DNA from: Lachnospiraceae bacterium
GTDB taxonomy: Bacteria > Bacillota > Clostridia > Lachnospirales > Lachnospiraceae
Length of the DNA stretch: 35,394 nt
Assembly (NCBI GenBank): GCA_017619635.1
Contig: JAFZRZ010000051.1
Span: forward strand, 1 to 35,394
Direction of reading: 5' to 3'
The position numbers and the translations under genes are program-made. Positions 8,101 through 14,790 of this stretch are shown piece after piece. The notes under the pieces are model-generated. The model was not told the origin of the DNA. It worked only from the letters and a program-made list of their open reading frames with translations, and ran no database searches. How positions within the stretch are numbered: position 1 is the first letter of the stretch; each line of letters begins with the position of its first letter.

Positions 8101-8168
8101 AGTCAAATATGACTAATTAAACTATTATTTTATTTATAATCAGTCAAATGTGAATAATTAAATATTGT
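8101..8168. repeat. Imperfect direct repeat in AT-rich spacer
   Basis: A roughly 27-base unit starting AGTCAAATATGACTAATTAA (8101) recurs at 8142 as AGTCAAATGTGAATAATTAA, a 41-base period. It lies between the converging terminators of the ppk operon and the secreted-protein gene. Function unknown; it could be a duplication remnant. Confidence 0.4.
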
Positions 8169-8236
8169 TGTAAATATATACAGGTTTAAAGCAAAGTACC
8201 TTACAATCGAATCTTCATTAATAATGATAAATAGAA

Positions 8237-8266
8237 TAAAAGTTAGGGCGGACATGCTGTCCGCCC
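8237..8266 (-). terminator. Terminator of the secreted-protein gene
   Basis: A perfect 8-bp stem, GGGCGGAC/GTCCGCCC (8246-8266, loop ATGCT), lies about 30 bases after the leftward stop codon. On the minus strand it is followed by TAACTTTTATT, a weak U tract. Confidence 0.6.
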
Positions 8267-8296
8267 AGTAATAGTTTATAGAGAGATTTAATTATA

Positions 8297-9505
8297 TTAC
8301 CACACTTCGGGTTCTGGTAAGCTTCCAACCCATTCGCCTACTAAGGCAAATTCACTGTCTTCTTCATTGTAGCATCCTATTGCTACTGTAACGGTTCCAT
8401 CATCATTGTCTGTAATAGATGCTACTGCTTGATATTCTGTTGCATCAGTTCCAGCTGGATCATAATATTCACCCCAACTCCGATGATTGTTCTCTTCTGT
8501 ATCTATATATGTACCGCCAGTTGTCTGATATGATGCTGAATCTATAACTGGAACTTCGTAAAAATCATAATCATACGTATTGGCCCAAACCCACATAAAA
8601 TTTCCGTTTTCATCATTACCATCATTGCCAACTTCTATATAAGCAAGTCTGCTCCATTCCGGCCTAAATGTACCATATTCACCATCAATTGAATAATTTG
8701 GAGTTGCAAGCAATGGTGCATAATCATCAGGCGCGAAATCATCGAAATCAACATCCTCAATATAATCATAATCATATAATGCAAATCCTGTATATCCTGC
8801 AACTAAATATAAACCAATATAATCATTGTCATAATTGATCACTCCGATTGGTGTCATACCCTTAGCTTTCATGAGTGCTGCTGTATCTGCATCCGGAGGA
8901 GCCAATACTAAAACATTACCATCCTCATCTTCAACCTCAACAGGCTGTCCTGTCTGAGATGCTATCCACGCTGCCTTGGCTACTTTATAATCAGATGTTC
9001 CGATTGCTTTTGAAATTGCATAGATTTCAGGTGTAACAACAATAGAAGAATCTATAAGACTTGTAACTGTAATCTTGGCATTAGCGCAAGCTTCTAAAGT
9101 TGTAATGCTGAAATTGGGATCATTCTTTCCAATAGTTGCATAATGTCTGAAATAAGCCATTATGTCATTTCCAAACTGTGCTTTAAGAGCCGGATATGCT
9201 GATGCATATGCACTTGGATCAAAATAAGCATTACAGGTTCTTCCTTCGAAGATACCATTTTCGCAAAAATGCTTGAAAAGTTCACTGTCTTTAAGATTCG
9301 CAAGATCAGGATTATTGCTTCTGTAATAATTTAGATCAAACATTGATTTAAGAATAGCCTGATCATCTGCTGATATAGTTCCTTTGGCTATCTTGGTTCC
9401 ATCTGTTACCTGGGTAAGTCCCTGAGCAAGAGAACCTATAGAACTGAAAAGAAGAGTAGATGCGAGAATAAACGCTGTCAAACATGCCATTAATTTTTTC
9501 TTCAT
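8297..9505 (-). CDS. Secreted protein with PDL-type N-terminal repeats
   Basis: The 402-residue protein starts with a clear signal peptide (MKKK, then a hydrophobic core to about residue 25 and an ALA-like cleavage region near SLAQG). Residues 50-130 hold two copies of an aromatic repeat: FDLNYYRSNNPDL..HF.ENGIFEGR, then FDPSAYASAYPALK..FRHYATIGKNDP. Similar YY..NPDL..GI.EGR repeats occur in cell-surface and lytic proteins of Lachnospiraceae. The rest is acidic, rich in Asp, Tyr and Trp, and unrecognised; the last 90 residues look beta-rich. Its role is unknown, with wall or carbohydrate binding a reasonable guess. A strong AAGGAGG precedes the ATG, and the upstream region carries a promoter, a palindrome and twin direct repeats, implying tight regulation. 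Confidence 0.7.
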   Translation of the reverse strand: MKKKLMACLTAFILASTLLFSSIGSLAQGLTQVTDGTKIAKGTISADDQAILKSMFDLNYYRSNNPDLANLKDSELFKHFCENGIFEGRTCNAYFDPSAYASAYPALKAQFGNDIMAYFRHYATIGKNDPNFSITTLEACANAKITVTSLIDSSIVVTPEIYAISKAIGTSDYKVAKAAWIASQTGQPVEVEDEDGNVLVLAPPDADTAALMKAKGMTPIGVINYDNDYIGLYLVAGYTGFALYDYDYIEDVDFDDFAPDDYAPLLATPNYSIDGEYGTFRPEWSRLAYIEVGNDGNDENGNFMWVWANTYDYDFYEVPVIDSASYQTTGGTYIDTEENNHRSWGEYYDPAGTDATEYQAVASITDNDDGTVTVAIGCYNEEDSEFALVGEWVGSLPEPEVW

Positions 9506-9542
9506 ATAAATTTCCTCCTTGAAATTTGTATTTTATGTTCTG

Positions 9543-9557
9543 ATCACTGGGAGTGAT
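9543..9557 (-). promoter_or_regulatory. Small palindrome at the probable transcription start
   Basis: ATCACT/AGTGAT with a 3-base centre lies just downstream of the -10 box of the leftward secreted-protein gene. Such placement suits a repressor site; the binding protein is unknown. Confidence 0.35.
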
Positions 9558-9564
9558 TGGACTA

Positions 9565-9593
9565 AATCTACCAAAAAAGTTCAGAAATATCAA
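9565..9593 (-). promoter_or_regulatory. Promoter of the secreted-protein gene
   Basis: On the minus strand TTGATA (9593-9588) and TAGATT (9570-9565) are separated by 17 bases. The start would fall near 9558, giving a leader of about 50 bases ending in a strong ribosome site. Confidence 0.55.
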
Positions 9594-9600
9594 TATAAAA

Positions 9601-9637
9601 TGCTTATTCGGTTGAATTTGATGCTTATTTGGTTGAA
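9601..9637 (-). promoter_or_regulatory. Twin 16-bp direct repeats upstream of the promoter
   Basis: Read on the minus strand, TTCAACCAAATAAGCA and TTCAACCGAATAAGCA differ at one base and are spaced 21 bases start to start, about two helical turns. The nearer copy ends 7 bases upstream of the -35 box of the secreted-protein gene. This is the geometry of a dimeric activator such as a response regulator; the activator is not identified. Confidence 0.55.
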
Positions 9638-9727
9638 GCTGTCTGACAACTTAATTTTATAATATATCATCCCGTATGTAATAAGACTGTAAGTGAAAAG
9701 AGAAGAGAAGAAAAAAGATTTTAGCAC

Positions 9728-9766
9728 AAAAAAAGAACGACCGGTACAACGATCGATCGTTCTTTT
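9728..9766 (-). terminator. Terminator of the 547-residue paralogue gene
   Basis: On the minus strand AAAAGAACGA pairs with TCGTTCTTTT across a short imperfect centre and a run of seven T follows, about 20 bases after the stop codon. Confidence 0.8.
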
Positions 9767-9783
9767 GAGTGATGTTTATTGGA

Positions 9784-11427
9784 TCAGGCGCCGCCTTTGA
9801 TTATCACATTGATAACTTCAAGGTCTGTCTTATCCATATGATCTTTCTTTACAGCAAGGAAAGCATCGCTTGATATTCCAAGGTTTCCGATAAGAAGCTG
9901 AATATCTATCGGTATATCGTAAGTTGATACCGGTTCAGGTTCAGGCTCTTCGATAACGGGATGGAACTGTGCAGCAACCTTGGCAGCATCATAAGCTTCC
10001 TCGAGCATTCTTGTAAGTTCAAGAGCAGCTTGGTGTTCGGCTTCAGCTTTTGCTTTTGCAAGTGCTTTTGCTTCAGCTTCCATACGTTTCTCGATGGCGA
10101 TCGCTTCAGCAGCGGCCTTTTCTTCAGCAGCCTTAGCAACGGCAGCTTTTGCATTTGCGTATTTCTCCTGAGCATCAAGTATAGCTTTTTCTATCTCAAG
10201 CTGTTCTTCAGGTGAAACAACAACTCTGTTGGCAAGCGCTTCTTCGAGTTCTTTTTGTTCCTTTGCGGCAACTTCTGCAGCAAACTGAGCTCTTGCAGCT
10301 TCATCTATAGCATTTTGGGTTTCCTGTTCGGCCATAGCTGCTTCATATGCAGCCTGTTCTTCCTCACGAGCCTTTGCTTCAGCTTCAGCTCTAGCAGCTT
10401 CCTCTTCAGCGGCAGCCTGTTCAGCAGCGAGAGCGGCTTCTTCGAGAGCGAGTCTTGCTTCTTCGGCGCGTCTTGCGTCTTCAGCAGCTTTAGCTTCTCT
10501 GGCACGTCTAGCTTCCTCGGCAGCCTTAGCGGCTTCTTCAAGTGCACGCTGTGCTTCAGCGGCGAGTCTTGCCTCTTCGGCAGCTCTTTCTTCAGCTTCA
10601 CGTTTAGCTCTTTCTTCGGCTTCTTTAGCTTCCGCTATAGCTCTCTGAGCGGCAGCCATTGCTTCCTCAGCAGCCTTTGCGAGAGCAGCGGCTTTTTCAG
10701 CTTCTTCAGCAGCCTTTGCTTCAGCAGCGAGTCTTGCTTCTTCGAGAGCGGCAGCTCTTTCTGCAGCTTCTCTTGCGGCAGCTTCTGCAGCGAGAGTTTC
10801 ATCATCAACTTCCGGAGGCTTAGGTATACTAACTTCAGGAAGAGGCTGAGCTGTGCCTTCCAAAGCACGTCTTGCTTCTTCGGCAGCTCTTTCTTCAGCA
10901 GCTTTTCTTGCAGCTTCTTCGGCGGCAGCTCTTTCAGCGGCCAAGCGTGCTTCTTCAGCTGCACGTCTGGCTTCCTCAGCAGCTTTCTCTTCAGCGGCAC
11001 GTCTTGCTTCCTCGGCAGCTTTTTCGGCAGCGATACGAGCTTCTTCAGCTGCTTTTGCTTCAGCAGCGGCTCTTGCGGCTTCTTCTTCGGCAGCCTTTTC
11101 AGCAGCGATACGAGCTTCTTCAGCTGCTTTTTCAGCTGCAATACGGGCTTCCTGTGCAGCCTTTGCTTCAGCTGCAGCCTTAAGAGCAGCAGCTTTTTCC
11201 TCGGCAGCTTTGATAGCCTTTATCTTGGAAGGGAGAACACCCTTTTTGTTTTTGACAAGGTTATCAACAACGTTTACAGGTTCCCAGTCACGATGAGCAG
11301 CACGTTCATTGTTATAGTCAGCTTTATCGATCTGACAATCGGCTAAAAGCTCATCGATAGTATCATAGTAACTTCCGTCAAAATACAGCGTAGTAGGCTT
11401 CTTTGACACTAAATCTTTTAATCCCAT
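9784..11427 (-). CDS. Long-helix protein with terminal DEL/HRDW modules
   Basis: I do not recognise this 547-residue protein as a named family. Residues 11-22 (PTTLYFDGSYYD) and a module at 24-60 (IDELLADC.IDKADY..ERAAHRDWEPVNVVDNLVK) are followed by KGVLPSK. About 420 residues of Ala/Glu/Lys/Arg-rich sequence then run to residue 490, almost certainly a long helix or coiled coil. It is broken once by a Pro-rich hinge at 191-209 (PLPEVSIPKPPEV). The last 40 residues (508-545) repeat the N-terminal module in diverged form. There is no signal peptide, membrane segment or cysteine-rich site, so it is probably cytoplasmic. A paralogue lies on the other side of mscL. Ribosome site GGAGG 9 bases before ATG. 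A spacer, scaffold or filament role is inferred from shape only. Confidence 0.75.
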   Translation of the reverse strand: MGLKDLVSKKPTTLYFDGSYYDTIDELLADCQIDKADYNNERAAHRDWEPVNVVDNLVKNKKGVLPSKIKAIKAAEEKAAALKAAAEAKAAQEARIAAEKAAEEARIAAEKAAEEEAARAAAEAKAAEEARIAAEKAAEEARRAAEEKAAEEARRAAEEARLAAERAAAEEAARKAAEERAAEEARRALEGTAQPLPEVSIPKPPEVDDETLAAEAAAREAAERAAALEEARLAAEAKAAEEAEKAAALAKAAEEAMAAAQRAIAEAKEAEERAKREAEERAAEEARLAAEAQRALEEAAKAAEEARRAREAKAAEDARRAEEARLALEEAALAAEQAAAEEEAARAEAEAKAREEEQAAYEAAMAEQETQNAIDEAARAQFAAEVAAKEQKELEEALANRVVVSPEEQLEIEKAILDAQEKYANAKAAVAKAAEEKAAAEAIAIEKRMEAEAKALAKAKAEAEHQAALELTRMLEEAYDAAKVAAQFHPVIEEPEPEPVSTYDIPIDIQLLIGNLGISSDAFLAVKKDHMDKTDLEVINVIIKGGA

Positions 11428-11450
11428 TAAACATTTCCTCCATTGAAATT

Positions 11451-11479
11451 ATTATAGTACTTTTTGTGGCTTTTTTAAA
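11451..11479 (-). promoter_or_regulatory. Promoter of the 547-residue paralogue gene
   Basis: On the minus strand TTTAAA (11479-11474), 17 bases, then a perfect TATAAT (11456-11451), ending 24 bases before the ATG. Confidence 0.55.
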
Positions 11480-11516
11480 TTGTTTTGCTCAAATTTTTGG
11501 ATTTTTTCAAAATATG

Positions 11517-11545
11517 TTTTAATTTGTCATATATATTGATATAAT
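11517..11545 (+). promoter_or_regulatory. Promoter of mscL
   Basis: Extended -10 TGATATAAT (11537-11545) with a weak TTTTAA -35 at 11517-11522 and a 17-base spacer. It faces away from the promoter of the 547-residue paralogue. Confidence 0.6.
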
Positions 11546-11589
11546 ATGAATGATTTTTACATTAAAAACACAATATAAAGGAGGTCAGT

Positions 11590-12012
11590 ATGAAGTCATT
11601 TGTTAAGGAATTCAAGGAATTCATCTCAAAAGGCAATGTCATGGATATGGCAGTCGGCGTTATCATCGGCGGAGCGTTTACAGCTATCGTAACTTCTCTT
11701 GTAAATGATATCATTATGCCATTACTTTCTTTGTTGACCGGAGGACTTGATTTTTCTGAGCTTTGTATAAAGTTCGGAGAGGGAGAGGAGGCTGCATCAC
11801 TTAATTACGGTGCATTTATCGCAGCTGTGATCAACTTCCTTCTTATCGCACTTGTTATCTTCATAATAATCAAAGCGATAAACAAGATGCCCAAGAAGAA
11901 AAAAGAAGAGGAAGCTCCCACAACAAAAGAGTGTCCTTTCTGCCACGAGACAATTTCCATCAAGGCTACAAAGTGTCCTCATTGTATTTCAGAACTTCCG
12001 ACAGAAGAGTAG
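11590..12012 (+). CDS. mscL: Large-conductance mechanosensitive channel with zinc ribbon
   Basis: The 140-residue protein forms the pentameric emergency valve that opens when membrane tension rises on osmotic downshock. The N-terminal amphipathic helix ([21 protein letters not shown]), TM1 (about 17-46, with [12 protein letters not shown]) and TM2 (about 74-99) followed by the basic PKKKK cluster match MscL. The C-terminus has a CPFC...CPHC pair (115-118, 129-132), a probable rubredoxin-like zinc ribbon that I recall from other Firmicute MscL proteins and that is absent from E. coli MscL. AAAGGAGG precedes the ATG. It is monocistronic, between two divergent or convergent paralogous genes, and ends at a perfect bidirectional terminator. 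Confidence 0.96.
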   Translation: MKSFVKEFKEFISKGNVMDMAVGVIIGGAFTAIVTSLVNDIIMPLLSLLTGGLDFSELCIKFGEGEEAASLNYGAFIAAVINFLLIALVIFIIIKAINKMPKKKKEEEAPTTKECPFCHETISIKATKCPHCISELPTEE

Positions 12013-12036
12013 AAGTTATATAAAAAAGAACGTAAA

Positions 12037-12066
12037 AAAAGAGATACGGTTTTCCGTATCTCTTTT
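12037..12066. terminator. Bidirectional terminator between mscL and the 317-residue paralogue
   Basis: A perfect 13-bp stem (AAAAGAGATACGG / CCGTATCTCTTTT) with a TTTT loop. T runs lie outside on both strands, so it can serve the rightward mscL and the leftward gene at 12084. Confidence 0.9.
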
Positions 12067-12083
12067 GCTTTGTATTGATAATA

Positions 12084-13037
12084 TTATCTGCTCTTGATGA
12101 TAGCATTGATAACATCGAGATCTGTCCAATCGTTGTGGATCTGCTTAACATACTGGAATCCAACCTTAGGAGTATTAAGGTTATTAAGCAGTTCATCGAA
12201 ATCCTTAGAAGTCTCACCGATAGGATTGCCTTTTGTTGTAAGGATAGCATTAACGATATCGAGATCAGACATATCTGCCTGTACCTGCTTAACTACAAGG
12301 AAACCATCCTTTGCAATGTTAAGGTTAACAAGCAACTCATCAAATGCTTTTGCTGTGCTTCCGCTGGGAGCAGGAGCCGGTTTTGCTGCAGACTGGGTGT
12401 AATCATATTCATTCATAGCTGTTTCTACTTCCTCCTTTTTCTTGTCATCAGGTTTTACTTCTTCTGCCTTAGGAGCAGGAGCATCCTTGGTCTTGGGTTC
12501 TTCAACCGCAGCTTTTTCTTCAACCTTTTCGGGTTCAGCTTCTTTAGCTGCAGGCTTTTCGTCATCCTTTGCCGGAGCTGGCTTTTCTTCAGCCTTAGGA
12601 GCTTCGGGTGCCTTTTCTTCAGCTTTAGCAGGAGCAGGTTTATCTTCAGCCTTAGGAGTAGGTATTGAAACAGAAGCAGCCTTTATCTGTTCTTCGGTCT
12701 CTTTAACCTTTTCTTCAGCGGCCTTAACCTTTTCCTCAGCAGCTTTAGCTTTCTGTTCGGCAGCCTTAGCAGCTGCAACAGCAGCTTCAGCAGCGGCAGC
12801 GGCAACTTTAGCCTTGTGGTCCGGATTCTTTGAAGGTAAAACGCCCTTGTTAGACTTTACAAGGAAGTCAACAACATTCATCGCATCCCAGTCACGATGA
12901 GTAGCCTTTACTTGTGTGTAATCCGCCCTTTGAATATTACAAGCAGTACATAATTCGTCTACGCTACTGTAATACTCTCCATCAAAAAACAAGGTTGTGG
13001 GTTTTTTGACGGTGTCAATAACATCTTTTATTCCCAT
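12084..13037 (-). CDS. Paralogue of the long-helix protein, with three DEL/HRDW modules
   Basis: This 317-residue protein is not from a named family I know. Its first 70 residues closely match those of the 547-residue protein beyond mscL: KKPTTLFFDGEYY, a DEL...ATHRDW..MNVVDFLVK module (26-62) and KGVLPSK. A short Ala/Lys/Glu helix (75-120) leads into a VSIPTP hinge (123-128) and a Pro/Ala/Lys/Glu-rich, probably flexible linker to about residue 228. Two tandem modules end the protein: 232-268 (FDELLVNLNIAKDGF..DLDIVNAI) and 280-316 (FDELLNNLN..HNDWTDLDVINAIIK). The ATG at 13043 is too close to AGGTGA; the one at 13037 is 6 bases away and gives the MGIKD start parallel to MGLKD in the paralogue. 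No signal peptide or membrane segment is seen. Confidence 0.75.
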   Translation of the reverse strand: MGIKDVIDTVKKPTTLFFDGEYYSSVDELCTACNIQRADYTQVKATHRDWDAMNVVDFLVKSNKGVLPSKNPDHKAKVAAAAAEAAVAAAKAAEQKAKAAEEKVKAAEEKVKETEEQIKAASVSIPTPKAEDKPAPAKAEEKAPEAPKAEEKPAPAKDDEKPAAKEAEPEKVEEKAAVEEPKTKDAPAPKAEEVKPDDKKKEEVETAMNEYDYTQSAAKPAPAPSGSTAKAFDELLVNLNIAKDGFLVVKQVQADMSDLDIVNAILTTKGNPIGETSKDFDELLNNLNTPKVGFQYVKQIHNDWTDLDVINAIIKSR

Positions 13038-13060
13038 AATCATTCACCTCTCTTACAAAT

Positions 13061-13088
13061 ATTATATCTATTATATTCAAAAAAGCAA
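13061..13088 (-). promoter_or_regulatory. Promoter of the 317-residue paralogue gene
   Basis: On the minus strand TTGCTT (13088-13083), 16 bases, then a perfect TATAAT (13066-13061). The -35 box lies in the T run of the weak terminator of the gene upstream. Confidence 0.5.
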
Positions 13089-13101
13089 ATCAATTTTTTG
13101 C
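13079..13101 (-). terminator. Weak terminator after the HAD phosphatase gene
   Basis: On the minus strand GCAAA / TTTGC (7-base loop) is followed by TTTTTT. The stem is only 5 bp, so read-through into the 317-residue paralogue gene is possible. Confidence 0.4.
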
Positions 13102-13112
13102 AAAATTGTGTA

Positions 13113-13922
13113 CTAAATAAATTCTTTTACTATATATTGTGAAAGTCCGTCATTATCATTGTCAAATTCTGATAATATATCTGCGAATTCGAAAATTGCG
13201 GGGTCACCGTTTGACATCGCTATACCCGTGCCTGCAGCCTGTATCATGGATACATCGTTGTATGCGTCACCCGCAGCGTAGGACTGAGAAATCGGAATAT
13301 TCAGATAATTGCATAACCATTCAAGTGAACTGCCTTTTCCTGCTTTAGCTGAAATGACTTCCAGATACCATTCGTTAGAAAAGAGAGTGTTAAGATGAGG
13401 ATACATCTCGTGTACCTTTTTTCCGAAACGGTCAAGTCTGTCATGATCATCAAGATCGATGGCCAGCATTTTAACCGGCGGCTTTTCAAGATGATCCCAT
13501 GGGGTGTCTGTGATGATCAGCGGATGAGGACATCTTATCATATAGTAATCGACTTCCTTACTCTTTGAAGGAACGATGAGTTTATCATCCGTATATGTCT
13601 GGATATGTATATTCTCTTTCTTGGCCATGGGCCATATGTTTTTTACATCTTCGATGGATACAGGTTCATAAAGAAGAGTCTTTTGAGTATCACATTCGTA
13701 TATCATAGCGCCGTTGGCGGCAGAGATATACATGCCGGGAAAGAGTATATCCAGCTTTTTTGCAGTATCTAATATACTGTGGATAGAACGGCCTGAAGAG
13801 AGTACGACCACATGACCTGCCTTGGTTATCTTTCTTATCACGTCTCTGGTATACTCACTGACCTGAGATTTATTATTAAGAAGTGTACCGTCCATGTCGG
13901 TAAACAAAATCTTTCTGTTCAT
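13113..13922 (-). CDS. Cof-type HAD-IIB phosphatase
   Basis: The 269-residue cytoplasmic hydrolase shows all HAD motifs: nucleophile Asp9 and acid Asp11 in DMDGTLL, the motif II region SSGR (42-45), Lys196 in AGKGSSLEWL, and GDAYND (218-223) with the Mg-binding aspartates. The large C2B cap (about 85-185) places it in the Cof/YidA group, which dephosphorylates sugar phosphates, FMN and similar small phosphates; the substrate cannot be assigned. The start lies one base after the PHP gene stop codon with little ribosome site of its own, indicating translational coupling at the end of the ABC-F-PHP-HAD operon. Confidence 0.88.
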   Translation of the reverse strand: MNRKILFTDMDGTLLNNKSQVSEYTRDVIRKITKAGHVVVLSSGRSIHSILDTAKKLDILFPGMYISAANGAMIYECDTQKTLLYEPVSIEDVKNIWPMAKKENIHIQTYTDDKLIVPSKSKEVDYYMIRCPHPLIITDTPWDHLEKPPVKMLAIDLDDHDRLDRFGKKVHEMYPHLNTLFSNEWYLEVISAKAGKGSSLEWLCNYLNIPISQSYAAGDAYNDVSMIQAAGTGIAMSNGDPAIFEFADILSEFDNDNDGLSQYIVKEFI

Positions 13923-13923
13923 A

Positions 13924-14790
13924 TCATATCTGCCTGTTTCTGTACATGTTCTTTTTATTATGAAGAAGATATGTCAATACAGATTCGGGTACATGAAGTG
14001 ATCCGTATCCTGTTCCGAGTTCGAGACCGGGTTTTGCTTTACCGTGGAAATCACTTCCTCCGCTTTCCAAGAGTTCATACTTCTTAGCTAACGCCCGCAT
14101 ATCACGCTCATCGGATTGAGAGTATGTGCTGTAATATACCTCCATGGCAACAAGACCTGCATCTTTGAGTTCATGTACCAGTTTATCGAGTCTTTCTTTT
14201 CCGTATCCATATAATAAGGGATGGGCTAGAACAGGGATACCGTCAGCACTTCGGATTAGTTCGATAGCTTGCATCGGTGTTACCTTTTCACGGGGGATAA
14301 AATATGGAGCATGATCCCCGATGTATCTTTCGAAAGCTTCAGCAGGGGATTTAACATATCCTTTTTCGCACATGAGCCTTGCATAGTGGGCTCTTGTTAT
14401 AACAGAATCGGGAAATGTTGAAATAAGCTCATCATAATCGATCGGCATACCTGCTTCAGTGAGCTTTTTACACATCTTTTGGTTACGGTTTATTCTTGAA
14501 TCCACGAATTCATGAAGCTTTTGGCAGAATTCCTCCTGATGGTGATCTATGCCAAGTCCGACTATATGTATATCCTGTCCATGATATTCGCTTGAAAGTT
14601 CAACTCCGGGTATGACCATAAGACCTGTCTTAAAGCCTCTGATTATGGCTTCGTCAAGTCCTTCTGTGGTATCGTGATCCGTAAGAGCGATAGCTGCAAG
14701 ATCTTTGCTGACGGCAAGGTCGACCAGTTCGGATGGTGTGAGATTACCGTCAGATTTGTCACTGTGAGTGTGAAGATCTACATATCTCAA
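13924..14790 (-). CDS. PHP-domain phosphoesterase (TrpH/YciV-like)
   Basis: The 288-residue protein has the PHP metal-binding set: DLHTHSD (His7, His9, Asp14), TDHDT (Asp38, His39), Glu64 in GVELSSE, His75, His190 in LAHP, and Asp247/His249 in GSDFHG. This arrangement is that of the TrpH/YciV group, whose characterised members hydrolyse 3',5'-nucleoside bisphosphates and, in E. coli, trim rRNA 5' ends (RNase AM). Either role is possible here. It overlaps the ABC-F gene by 4 bases and abuts the HAD gene, so the three are co-expressed. An ABC-F translation factor with a nucleotide/RNA phosphatase hints at translation-linked or RNA-end metabolism, an inference. Confidence 0.85.
   Translation of the reverse strand: MRYVDLHTHSDKSDGNLTPSELVDLAVSKDLAAIALTDHDTTEGLDEAIIRGFKTGLMVIPGVELSSEYHGQDIHIVGLGIDHHQEEFCQKLHEFVDSRINRNQKMCKKLTEAGMPIDYDELISTFPDSVITRAHYARLMCEKGYVKSPAEAFERYIGDHAPYFIPREKVTPMQAIELIRSADGIPVLAHPLLYGYGKERLDKLVHELKDAGLVAMEVYYSTYSQSDERDMRALAKKYELLESGGSDFHGKAKPGLELGTGYGSLHVPESVLTYLLHNKKNMYRNRQI

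Noticed and set aside
8101..8149. AGTCAAA sequences as a CtsR heat-shock box
   Set aside because: CtsR boxes are tandem heptamers three bases apart; these copies are 41 bases apart and not upstream of a chaperone or protease gene.
10255..11346. Long antisense Ser/Phe/Cys-rich frame opposite the 547-residue gene
   Set aside because: It is the mirror of Ala/Glu/Lys codon repeats on the other strand, has no ribosome site and has an implausible composition.
9784..11427. TolA-like envelope protein
   Set aside because: Composition is similar, but there is no N-terminal membrane anchor or signal peptide and no TolA C-terminal domain.
12442..12900. Antisense Ser/Ala-rich frame opposite the 317-residue paralogue
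   Set aside because: Same artefact of a biased sense strand; no start signal.
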